In this document: positions 8,202-15,482 of the stretch, one piece after another
Layout: every line of letters begins with the position of its first letter
Position numbering within the stretch: the first letter of the stretch is position 1
NCBI RefSeq assembly: GCF_001445655.1
Contig: NZ_LNBE01000003.1
Location: forward strand, 974,530-1,038,529
Direction of reading: 5' to 3'
Length of the DNA: 64,000 nt
Origin: Streptomyces roseifaciens
Lineage (GTDB): Bacteria; Actinomycetota; Actinomycetes; Streptomycetales; Streptomycetaceae
Program-made: the position numbers and the translations under genes
Notes under the pieces: generated by a model
The model's database searches: none
What the model was told of the DNA's origin: nothing
What the model saw: only the letters and a program-made list of their open reading frames with translations

Positions 8202-9254
8202 GTGCGCCGCACACCGGCCCGCCGCCCGACGATCAAGGACATCGCGCGCCGGGCGGGCGTCTCGGAGAGCGCGGTCTCCTTCGCGCTCAACGGCCGCCCG
8301 GGAGTCTCGGAAGCCACCCGCGCGCGCATCCGCCGGGTCGCCGAGCAGCTGGGCTGGCAGCCCAGCACCGCCGCCCGCGCCCTCTCGGGGGAGGGCGCGG
8401 CCACCGTGGGCCTCGTCCTGGCCAGGCCCGCCCGCACGCTCGGCGTCGAGTCCTTCTTCCTGCAGCTGGTCTCCGGCGTACAGGAGGTGCTGGCCGGCCG
8501 GGGGCTCGGGCTGCTCTTCCAGGTCGTGGAGGACCTCGACGCCGAGTGCGCGGTCTACCGCCGCTGGTGGGCCGAGCGTCGCGTGGACGGCCTGCTCGTC
8601 GTCGACCCGCGGGCCGACGACCCCCGCCCGGCCCTGCTCGACCGCCTCGGCCTGCCCGCCGTGGTCGTCGGCGCGCTCGACGGCCGGGGCGCGCCGCACG
8701 GCGCGATCTCCACCCTGTGGGCCGACGACACCGGAGCGATGGCCTCGATCATCGGTCACCTGTACGGCCTGGGTCACCGCCGCATCACCCACATCGCCGG
8801 CCTGCCGGAGCTCGCCCACACCCGGCGCCGCATGGCCTGCCTGCGCGCGGAGGCGGCCCGCCGCGGCCTGCCGGACGCGCGCTCGGTGACCACCGACTAC
8901 TCCGACGCTCAGGGCGCCGAGGCCACCCGCAGGGAGCTGGCCGGTGGCCGCCCTCCCACCGCGATCGTCTACGACAACGACGTGATGGCCGTGGCGGGCC
9001 TGGCGGTGGCGGCCGGGCGCGGCGTGTCCGTACCCGCCGCCCTCTCGATCGTGGCCTGGGACGACTCGGTGCTCTGCCGCAGCGCCCACCCCGCGCTCAC
9101 GGCCCTGGTCCGCGACACCGCCGCCTTCGGCCGCCGGGCCGCCCAGCAGCTCCTCGCCCTCCTCGACGGCGGCCCGCCGGTCAGCGTCCAGGACGCCCTT
9201 CCCAGGCTGTCCCCGCGCGCGAGCACCGGACCCGCATGCAAAGGCGCTCCTTGA
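8202..9254 (+). CDS. LacI-family transcriptional regulator of the sugar/N-glycan operon
   Basis: LacI/GalR repressor of 350 residues. The N-terminal helix-turn-helix and hinge helix read [20 protein letters not shown] (residues about 10-29) followed by an LGW-containing hinge, then a periplasmic-binding-protein-like sensor domain to the end, including the conserved [14 protein letters not shown] segment. The GTG at 8202 is preceded by GAGGGGAGGG at good spacing. It is transcribed away from the sugar ABC/glycosidase operon, so it is very probably its local regulator, binding the palindrome at 8122-8135 and released by a sugar taken up by the system. The effector is unknown. The stop is 11 bases before the Nur box of the following operon, so the two units are regulated separately. 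Confidence 0.92.
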   Translation: MRRTPARRPTIKDIARRAGVSESAVSFALNGRPGVSEATRARIRRVAEQLGWQPSTAARALSGEGAATVGLVLARPARTLGVESFFLQLVSGVQEVLAGRGLGLLFQVVEDLDAECAVYRRWWAERRVDGLLVVDPRADDPRPALLDRLGLPAVVVGALDGRGAPHGAISTLWADDTGAMASIIGHLYGLGHRRITHIAGLPELAHTRRRMACLRAEAARRGLPDARSVTTDYSDAQGAEATRRELAGGRPPTAIVYDNDVMAVAGLAVAAGRGVSVPAALSIVAWDDSVLCRSAHPALTALVRDTAAFGRRAAQQLLALLDGGPPVSVQDALPRLSPRASTGPACKGAP

Positions 9255-9265
9255 CCTGTTGTTTA

Positions 9266-9284
9266 ATTGCGAGTGATTCGCAAT
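9266..9284. promoter_or_regulatory. Nur box (nickel-responsive Fur-family operator) before nikA
   Basis: ATTGCGAGTGATTCGCAAT: perfect 7-base inverted arms around a 5-base centre. It matches the tTGCaa-N5-ttGCAA consensus described for Nur in Streptomyces coelicolor, where Nur represses nikABCDE when nickel is plentiful. It sits 39 bases before the nikA start; TTGCGA (9267-9272) with TATGTC (9290-9295) at 17-base spacing is a possible promoter, which would put the box over the -35. The match is seen; Nur binding is inferred. Confidence 0.8.
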
Positions 9285-9322
9285 AGCAATATGTCGACAG
9301 ATCTTGAGCAGGGGTGTGGGGC

Positions 9323-10915
9323 ATGACGGCCCGGTCCGTACGGGGAGTGGCCGCCACGGCCATGGCAGGCGTTCTCGCAGCAGGCGCGGCGGCCTGCTCG
9401 ACACCGGGCGGCAGTGGCGCAGAGGGGCCCAAGGACTCCCTGGTCGTCGGCCTCGCCAACGAGCCCGAGACCCTCAGCCCCCTCCTCGGCTACGGCAAGG
9501 ACGGCAACTCCAAGATCTTCGACGGTCTGCTCCGCCGCGACGCGGAGATGAAGCTCCGCCCCGCCCTCGCCGACGCCCTCCCGAAGGTCGGCGACGACGG
9601 GCGCACGTACACCTTCAAGCTCCGCCACGGCGTGAAGTTCAGCGACGGCAAGCCGTTCTCGGCCAAGGACGTGGTCTTCACCTACCGGACCATCCTCGAC
9701 GAGAAGACCAACAACGCCGCCAAGGGCGAGCTCGACGCCGTCGAGAAGGTCACCGCCGAGTCCGACGACACGGTCGTCTTCGCGCTCAAGTACCCCTACG
9801 CGCCCTTCGCCGAGCGCACCGTCCTGCCCATCGTCCCCGAGCACGCGGCCAAGGGCCAGGACGTCAACACCGGCTCCTTCAACACCGCCCCCATAGGCAC
9901 CGGCCCCTACGTCCTCACCGGCTGGAGCAAGGGCGAGAAGCTGACCTTCAAGGCCAACCCCGGCTACTGGGGCGGCGAGCCCGAGGTCAAGAAGCTCACC
10001 ATGGCGATCATCAAGGACGACGACGTGCGCGCCACACGGCTGCGCTCCGGCGACCTCGACGGCGCCATCCTGCCGCCCAACCTGGCCAGGGGCTTCAAGG
10101 GCGACAAGAGCAAGGTGACCATCACCGCGAAGACCACCGACTTCCGCGGCGTCACCCTCCCCACCGCGAACAAGGTCACCGGCGACGTCGCCGTGCGCCG
10201 CGCCCTCGACCTCGCCGTCGACCGCAAGGCCATGGTCGACAAGCTCCTCGAAGGCGCCGGCCGGGCCGGCCACGGCCCCGTCCCCACCGACAGCGAGTGG
10301 TTCGCCAAGGGCACCGAGCGCCCGCACGACCTCGGCAAGGCCAAGCAGCTCCTGGACGACGCCGGCTGGAAGCCGGGCGACGGCGGCATCCGCGAGAAGG
10401 ACGGGCAGCGCGCCTCCTTCACCCTCTGGTTCCCCGCCGGCGACAAGCTCCGCGAGGAGCACGCCCTCGCCTTCGCCTCCGACGCCAAGAAGGCCGGCAT
10501 CGAGGCCAAGGTGCAGAGCGGCACCTGGGAGGTCATCGAGCCGCGGATGAAGGAGGACGCGGTCCTCGCCGGCGGCGGCAACCCCGCCGACCCCGACTTC
10601 GACCTCTACAACCTCCTGCACTCCTCCCTCGCCCTCGACGGCTTCAACAACATGGCCGCCTACAGCAACCCCGACGTCGACAAGGCGCTCGAGGAAGGCC
10701 GGCGCAGCGGCGACAAGGCCGCCCGCAAGGCCGCCTACGACAAGGTCCAGCGCGGCCTCGCCGACAACCCCGGCTACACCTTCCTCACCCACGTCGACCA
10801 CCTCTACGTGATGACCGACCGCTGGAAGGACCTCTCCACCCAGGTCGAGCCGCACGACCACGGCCTCGGCGCCGGGCCCTGGTGGAACGTCGAGGACTGG
10901 CAGCCGAAGAAGTGA
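9323..10915 (+). CDS. nikA: Nickel/peptide-type ABC transporter substrate-binding lipoprotein (NikA-like)
   Basis: Family 5 (oligopeptide/nickel type) extracellular solute-binding protein of 530 residues. The leader (TARSVRGVAATAMAG) ends at an AAAC lipobox-like site followed by STPGGSG, so it is a lipoprotein. The mature part starts DSLVVGLANEPETLSPLL and contains GTGPYVLTGWSKGEKLTFKA, both typical of the family. ATG 9323 is chosen because AGGGG lies 8 bases upstream; a GTG three codons earlier (9314) is possible but has poorer spacing. It begins a five-gene set in nikABCDE order behind a Nur box, the basis for calling the substrate nickel rather than a peptide. Sequence alone cannot separate these substrates. 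Confidence 0.78.
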   Translation: MTARSVRGVAATAMAGVLAAGAAACSTPGGSGAEGPKDSLVVGLANEPETLSPLLGYGKDGNSKIFDGLLRRDAEMKLRPALADALPKVGDDGRTYTFKLRHGVKFSDGKPFSAKDVVFTYRTILDEKTNNAAKGELDAVEKVTAESDDTVVFALKYPYAPFAERTVLPIVPEHAAKGQDVNTGSFNTAPIGTGPYVLTGWSKGEKLTFKANPGYWGGEPEVKKLTMAIIKDDDVRATRLRSGDLDGAILPPNLARGFKGDKSKVTITAKTTDFRGVTLPTANKVTGDVAVRRALDLAVDRKAMVDKLLEGAGRAGHGPVPTDSEWFAKGTERPHDLGKAKQLLDDAGWKPGDGGIREKDGQRASFTLWFPAGDKLREEHALAFASDAKKAGIEAKVQSGTWEVIEPRMKEDAVLAGGGNPADPDFDLYNLLHSSLALDGFNNMAAYSNPDVDKALEEGRRSGDKAARKAAYDKVQRGLADNPGYTFLTHVDHLYVMTDRWKDLSTQVEPHDHGLGAGPWWNVEDWQPKK

Positions 10916-11913
10916 CCCGCGCTGCCGCCGGGCTCCCGTGGGGGCCCATGGCGCGCATGGCCGGACGGCGGCTGCTGGCCGCCGTCCCCGTGCTCGCCGC
11001 CGTCACCTTCGGGGTCTTCGCGATCGCCGCGGCCTCGCCCTTCGACCCCGCCAGGGCCTACGCCGGCAGCGCCGGGCTCGGCGCCCGCCAGGACGTCCTC
11101 GACCAGCTGCGCGACAACCTCGGCGCCGACCGGCCCTTCACCGCCCGCTGGTGGGACTGGCTGACCTCCGCCCTCACCGGCGACCTCGGCACCTCCGCGG
11201 CGCTCCGCCAGCCCGTCTCCCAGGTCATCGGCGAACGCATCGGCTGGTCCGTGCTCCTGTGCGGCATCGCCTTCGCGCTGGCCGTGACCGCCGGCACCGT
11301 GCTCGGCGTCCTCGCGGCACGCCGCCGGGGCGGCCTGTTCGACCGGGCCGTGACCTCCCTGGCGTACGCGCTCGAAGCCGCCCCGCCGTTCTGGCTCGGC
11401 CTCCTCGCCGTCTGGCTCTTCTCCCTCAAGCTCGGCGCCCTGCCCGCCGGCGGACTCACCGACACCGGCAGCGACGTCGCCACGCCCGGCCAGGTCGCCT
11501 CCCACGTCGTCCTGCCCGCGGCGGTCCTCGCCGTCTCCCAGCTGCCCTGGTTCGTGCTCTACGTGCGCCAGGGCGTCGGCGACGCGCTGGACGAGGACCC
11601 CGTGCGCGGCGCCCGCGCCCGCGGCCTGCGCGAGCGGACCGTCCTCCTCGGCCACGCCCTGCGCTCCGGGCTGCTGCCCGTCCTCACCCTCGTCGGCTCC
11701 CGCGTCCCCGAGCTCATCACGGGCGCCCTGCTGGTGGAGACCGTCTTCAGCTGGCCCGGCATCGCCTCCGCGACCGTCGAGGCCGCCACCAAGGTCGACT
11801 TCCCGCTGCTCGCCGCCCTGACCGTCCTCGCGACGGCGGCCGTCCTGGTGGGGAACCTGCTGTCCGACCTGCTCTACGGGCTGGCCGACCCGAGGGTGGG
11901 CTTCGATGGCTGA
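10912..11913 (+). CDS. nikB: Nickel/peptide-type ABC transporter permease (NikB-like)
   Basis: DppB/NikB-family inner-membrane permease, 333 residues if started at the GTG at 10912, which overlaps the nikA stop as GTGA. An in-frame ATG at 10948 would remove 12 residues and give MARMAGRRLLAAVPVL, also a good NikB beginning; the sequence does not decide. Six membrane helices are visible, with the large extracytoplasmic loop after the first helix that this family has, and the motif ETVFSWPGI near the end, a DppB-family hallmark. Partner of the permease at 11906; both would be powered by the ATPases NikD and NikE that follow. Confidence 0.85.
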   Translation: MTRAAAGLPWGPMARMAGRRLLAAVPVLAAVTFGVFAIAAASPFDPARAYAGSAGLGARQDVLDQLRDNLGADRPFTARWWDWLTSALTGDLGTSAALRQPVSQVIGERIGWSVLLCGIAFALAVTAGTVLGVLAARRRGGLFDRAVTSLAYALEAAPPFWLGLLAVWLFSLKLGALPAGGLTDTGSDVATPGQVASHVVLPAAVLAVSQLPWFVLYVRQGVGDALDEDPVRGARARGLRERTVLLGHALRSGLLPVLTLVGSRVPELITGALLVETVFSWPGIASATVEAATKVDFPLLAALTVLATAAVLVGNLLSDLLYGLADPRVGFDG

Positions 11914-12754
11914 CCCCCGCACGCGTACGGCTGACCCCCGCACGCGTACGCGCGTCTCCGCCGCCGTGACGGCGGCCGTCGTCCTCACCGTGCTGGCCGT
12001 CCCGCTCGCCGTGCCCCTGGACCAGCAGGCCGTCGACCTCGCCGCCAAGCTGCAGCCGCCCTCCTGGGCCCACCTCTTCGGCACCGACGAGGTGGGCCGA
12101 GACCTGCTGCTGCGCAGCGTCTACGGGCTCCGCGTCTCGCTCCTCGTCGGCGTCGCCGCCGCCCTCGCCGCGACCGTCATCGGCACGGCGGTCGGCGCGG
12201 TCGCGGGCGCGCTGGGCGGCTGGACGGACCGCGTGCTGATGCGGCTCGTCGACCTCTTCTCGTCCGTGCCGCACCTGCTGCTCGGCATCTTCGTCGTCAC
12301 GATGTTCCGCCCCGGCGTCTGGCCGGTGGTCGCCTCCGTCGTCGTCACGCACTGGCTGTCGACGGCGCGGATCGTCCGCGCCGAGGTGCTGTCCCTGCGC
12401 TCGCGCCCGTACATCGACGCGGCGGTGTCCGGCGGAGCCTCGCGGTGGCGCGTGGCCGTCCGCCACCTGCTGCCGGCCGTGCTGCCCCAGGCGGGGCTCG
12501 CGGCGGTGCTGATGATCCCGCACGCCATCTGGCACGAGTCCGCGCTGTCGTTCCTCGGCCTGGGCCTGCCCACGCACCAGGCGAGCCTCGGCAACATGGT
12601 CCAGAGCGCGCGCGGCTCCCTCCTCGCGGGCGACTGGTGGCCGACGCTCTTCCCCGGGCTGTTCATCATCGTCCCCACCCTGGCCGTGGCGGGCCTTGCG
12701 GCCGCATGGCGGGAACGGCTCAACCCGCGCCGCCGATCGGAGCTGAGCCTGTGA
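11906..12754 (+). CDS. nikC: Nickel/peptide-type ABC transporter permease (NikC-like)
   Basis: DppC/NikC-family permease of 282 residues. It has the family segment HLFGTDEVGRDLLLRSVYG near residue 53, six helices, an EAA-like loop around YIDAAVSGGASRWRVAVRH, and ALSFLGLGLP near the end. The ATG at 11906 overlaps the nikB end by 8 bases. The N-terminus is odd: ADPRTRT occurs twice in direct succession because a 21-base unit (11909-11929) is repeated exactly at 11930-11950, adding seven residues before the first helix. The duplication keeps the frame and lies in the cytoplasmic tail, so it is probably harmless. Confidence 0.88.
   Translation: MADPRTRTADPRTRTRVSAAVTAAVVLTVLAVPLAVPLDQQAVDLAAKLQPPSWAHLFGTDEVGRDLLLRSVYGLRVSLLVGVAAALAATVIGTAVGAVAGALGGWTDRVLMRLVDLFSSVPHLLLGIFVVTMFRPGVWPVVASVVVTHWLSTARIVRAEVLSLRSRPYIDAAVSGGASRWRVAVRHLLPAVLPQAGLAAVLMIPHAIWHESALSFLGLGLPTHQASLGNMVQSARGSLLAGDWWPTLFPGLFIIVPTLAVAGLAAAWRERLNPRRRSELSL
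11909..11950. repeat. Exact 21-bp in-frame tandem duplication in nikC
   Basis: Two identical 21-base units (11909-11929 and 11930-11950), each starting GCTGACCCCCGC, encode the doubled heptapeptide ADPRTRT at the start of NikC. Perfect identity suggests a recent slippage or duplication event. Confidence 0.9.
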
Positions 12755-13701
12755 GTCCCGTGCTGTCCGTGGACGACCTCTCCGTACGGTTCCGGATGCG
12801 CGGCGGCCGCGGGGTCGCCGCCGTCACCGGCGCCTCGTTCGAGCTGTTCCCCGGCGAATGCCTCGCCCTCATCGGCGAGAGCGGCTGCGGCAAATCCGTC
12901 CTGGCCTCCGCCCTGCTCGGCCTGCTGCCCCGCAACGCCGAGGCCACCGGCCGGGCCCTCCTGGGCGACCTCGACCTCCTGGCCGCCGACGAGCGCACCC
13001 TCGCCCGCACCGTACGCGGCCGCCGTATCGGCCTCGTCCCGCAGAGCCCCTCCGCACACCTCACCCCCGTCCGCACGGTGCGCTCCCAGCTGGAGGAGAC
13101 CGTCCGCGAGCTGACGGGCCTCCGCAAGGCCGGGCTGCGCGAAGCGGCCGAGGCCGCGGCCGAACGGGCGGCCTTCCCCGCCACGCACCTGGACCGGCAC
13201 CCCCACCAGCTCTCCGGCGGCCTCGCCCAGCGCGCCGCCACCGCGCTCGCCCTCGTCGGCGACGCCCCGCTCCTGCTCGCCGACGAGCCGACGACCGGCC
13301 TCGACCGCGACCTCGTCGACCGCACGGTCGACGAACTGCGGCGGCACGCCGACACCGGCCGCGCCCTGCTGATGATCACCCACGACCTCGCGGCGGCCCG
13401 GCGCATCGCCGACCGCGTCGCCGTCATGTACGCGGGCCGCATCGTCGAGATCGCCGACGCCCCCGCCTTCTTCGGCGCACCCGGCCCCCGCCACCCCTAC
13501 GCCCGCGCCCTGCTCGACGCCCTGCCCGAGCGGGCCTTCACCCCCATCCCGGGCATGCCCCCCGAACTCGGCGACCTGCCCGACGGCTGCGCCTTCGCCC
13601 CCCGCTGCGCACGGGCGACCGCACGGTGCGGGACGCTCCCGGAGCCCGTCGACGGCGTTGCCTGCCACCACCCGGAGGAGGCCACCGCGTGCTCGAACTG
13701 A
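12751..13701 (+). CDS. nikD: Nickel/peptide-type ABC transporter ATPase (NikD-like)
   Basis: Oligopeptide/nickel-type ABC ATPase, 316 residues. Walker A is GESGCGKS (near residue 42), the signature is LSGGLAQR and Walker B LLLADEPTTGLD. Near the C-terminus are the oligopeptide/dipeptide-family additions PIPGMPP and CAFAPRC with further Cys (CGTLPEPV..CHH), which in relatives bind an iron-sulfur cluster or metal. The GTG at 12751 overlaps the nikC stop as GTGA. The full C-terminal Cys extension contrasts with NikE, which lacks it; this division is normal for NikD/NikE pairs. Confidence 0.88.
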   Translation: MSPVLSVDDLSVRFRMRGGRGVAAVTGASFELFPGECLALIGESGCGKSVLASALLGLLPRNAEATGRALLGDLDLLAADERTLARTVRGRRIGLVPQSPSAHLTPVRTVRSQLEETVRELTGLRKAGLREAAEAAAERAAFPATHLDRHPHQLSGGLAQRAATALALVGDAPLLLADEPTTGLDRDLVDRTVDELRRHADTGRALLMITHDLAAARRIADRVAVMYAGRIVEIADAPAFFGAPGPRHPYARALLDALPERAFTPIPGMPPELGDLPDGCAFAPRCARATARCGTLPEPVDGVACHHPEEATACSN

Positions 13702-14363
13702 GCCGTATCACCGCAGGCTACGACCGGCGCGCGCCCGTCGTCCGCGAGGTCTCGCTGACGCTCGGCGCCGGCCGGTCCGTCGGCCTGCTCGGCCCCAGCG
13801 GCTGCGGCAAGTCCACCCTCGCCCGGGTGGCCGCCCTGCTGCACCGGCCGGACTCCGGGACCGTCGTCATCGACGGCGCCCCCGTCCGCGGCTGGCGCCA
13901 CCGCGCCCCGCGCGAGCAGCGCACGGCCTTCGGCGTGGTCTTCCAGCAGCCGCGCCTCGCCGCGGACCCGCGCATGCGGCTCGCCGACCTGATCGCGGAG
14001 CCGCTGCGGGCGACGGGCCGCCGGGACGAGGCCGCGGCGGCGGTCGCCGGCCTGGCCGAACGCGTCGGGCTCTCCCGGGAACTGCTCGGCCGGCGCCCGC
14101 ACGAGGTCAGCGACGGCCAGCTGCAGCGCGCCTGCCTGGCCCGGGCCCTCGTCCTGCGCCCGCGCTGGCTGATCTGCGACGAGATGACGGCCATGCTGGA
14201 CGCGTCGACGGCGGCGGCACTCGTGGCGGCGGTCGAGAGCTACCGCGCCGAGAGCGGGGCGGGCCTGCTGGCGGTGGGACACGACAGCGTGCTGCTGAAC
14301 CGGTGGTGCGACGAGACGGTGCGGTGGGGCGAGCTGTTGAAGGAGAGCCCGTCCGGCGTCTGA
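13689..14363 (+). CDS. nikE: Nickel/peptide-type ABC transporter ATPase (NikE-like)
   Basis: Second ATPase of the importer, short at 224 residues, without the C-terminal Cys extension of NikD. Walker A GPSGCGKST (about residue 35), Q-loop FQQPRLAADPRMRL, Walker B LICDEMTAMLD. The signature is altered: VSDGQLQR where LSGGQ is usual, a change also known in other NikE/DppF-type subunits. The GTG at 13689 overlaps the nikD end by 13 bases and has GGAGGAG upstream. The last residues (ESPSGV then TGA) are encoded by a dispersed intergenic repeat that starts at 14347, so the C-terminus seems to have been set by that element. Confidence 0.87.
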   Translation: MLELSRITAGYDRRAPVVREVSLTLGAGRSVGLLGPSGCGKSTLARVAALLHRPDSGTVVIDGAPVRGWRHRAPREQRTAFGVVFQQPRLAADPRMRLADLIAEPLRATGRRDEAAAAVAGLAERVGLSRELLGRRPHEVSDGQLQRACLARALVLRPRWLICDEMTAMLDASTAAALVAAVESYRAESGAGLLAVGHDSVLLNRWCDETVRWGELLKESPSGV

Positions 14364-14432
14364 GGACCGGGGTTCCGGCGGCGCCGGAGACAAGCCCTCC
14401 GCGCCGTCCGCGGCGGCGGGGGCGGAGCCCCG
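14347..14432. repeat. Dispersed intergenic repeat, copy 2, with terminator-like hairpins
   Basis: Begins GCCCGTCCGGCG, then TCTGAGGACCGGGG, like the copy at 3498-3538, and ends in the same GGGCGGAGCCC type hairpin (14417-14432, stem CGGGG/CCCCG). Between them is another inverted repeat, TCCGGCG/CGCCGGA (14374-14388). It covers the nikE stop codon and fills the gap between convergent nikE and the EamA gene, where it may end transcription from both sides. Copy number in the genome cannot be seen here. Confidence 0.6.
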
Positions 14433-14438
14433 TGCGGA

Positions 14439-15380
14439 CTAGCGTCGGCTGTCCACGAGCTCACGCTCAGCCACAGTGGGCTCCACCCGCTCCGGCTCCG
14501 GCGCCTTCGACGCCCTCCGCACGGTGGCGACGGCGACACCCGCGAGCACCAGCAGCCCACCTACGACCGCATTGAGCGACGGCAGGTTCCCCAGGAACGC
14601 CGCGTCGAGGCCGAGCGCAGCGACCGGCACCGCGTACAGCACCAGCGAAGCCGTCGACGCCGTCGTGGCCCGCAGGGTCCGCGACCAGGTCCAGAAGGCC
14701 ATCGCGGTGCAGCCCAGGCCCAGCCAGAGCACCGCCAGCGTGCGGTGGCCGTCGGCCGCCGCGATCTGCCCCACCGCTTCGGGGGCGAGCGGCAGCAGCG
14801 GCACCATGCCGAACAGGCTGCCGTAGAAGACGCATTCAGCGCCCGAGTACCGCTTGAGCAGCGGCTTCTGCAGGGCGAAGGACGTGGCCTGGGTCGCGGC
14901 CGCGGCGAGCACCATGAGCGCGCCCATGAGCGAACCGCTCCCGCCGCCCGAAGTGACGGCGACGGTGAGCGCGCCGGTGAGCGCCACCGCGAGACCGGCC
15001 AGGCCCCGCCTGCCGGGCCGGTCGCCCAGGAAGGCCATGCCGAGCACGGTGGTGAAGACCGGGGACGCGGCGATCAGCATGGCCGCGGTGCCCGCGTCCA
15101 CGCTCTGCTCGCCGGCGCACAGCAGCACCTGGTAGGCCGTCATGCCGGTCAGGCCGAAGGCTGCCATGCGCAGCACGTCGCCGCGGTGCAGCCGGCCGAT
15201 GCGTCCGAGGAACAGGCACGGCAGGAGGACGGCGATGGTGATGGCCATGCGCAGGAGCGCGACGGAGGCCGGGGAGTAGTCCGGCAGCGCCACCTGGATG
15301 GCGGTGAACGCGGAGCCCCACAGCAGCGCGGTCGCCGCCATCGGTGTCCACGGGGTTCGGGTGCGCTGTGCGGAGGTCAT
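14439..15380 (-). CDS. EamA/DMT-superfamily transporter
   Basis: Drug/metabolite transporter of 313 residues, ten hydrophobic helices in two EamA repeats (roughly residues 10-145 and 155-290). The first repeat starts with WTPMAATALLWGSAFTAIQV; the second contains GLGCTAMAFWTWSRTLRATT, a standard EamA segment. Such proteins usually export amino acids or small metabolites; the substrate cannot be named. The C-terminus is a charged tail. No Shine-Dalgarno precedes the ATG at 15380; instead TAGCTT ends exactly six bases before it, which suggests a leaderless transcript. It is separated from lysX on the same strand by a hairpin at 15418-15452, so it probably has its own promoter. It is convergent with nikE. 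Confidence 0.9.
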   Translation of the reverse strand: MTSAQRTRTPWTPMAATALLWGSAFTAIQVALPDYSPASVALLRMAITIAVLLPCLFLGRIGRLHRGDVLRMAAFGLTGMTAYQVLLCAGEQSVDAGTAAMLIAASPVFTTVLGMAFLGDRPGRRGLAGLAVALTGALTVAVTSGGGSGSLMGALMVLAAAATQATSFALQKPLLKRYSGAECVFYGSLFGMVPLLPLAPEAVGQIAAADGHRTLAVLWLGLGCTAMAFWTWSRTLRATTASTASLVLYAVPVAALGLDAAFLGNLPSLNAVVGGLLVLAGVAVATVRRASKAPEPERVEPTVAERELVDSRR

Positions 15381-15417
15381 ATTCGCAAGCTAACAACGGC
15401 GGATCTATAAGGCAAAT

Positions 15418-15452
15418 AAAGGATTCTATCGCTTTCTCAAAGCGATCCTTTT
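15418..15452 (-). terminator. Hairpin with T-rich tail after lysX
   Basis: Read on the minus strand: AAAAGG, ATCGCTTT, loop GAG, AAAGCGAT, a short bulge, CCTTT and then ATTT. The inner stem is a perfect 8 bases, and the outer AAAGG/CCTTT pairs around a bulge. It follows the lysX stop by 30 bases and precedes the EamA start, fitting an intrinsic terminator. It is strikingly AT-rich against the surroundings. Confidence 0.7.
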
Positions 15453-15482
15453 AGTGGCCTCTTTGTCATTCGTATCCCGCTG

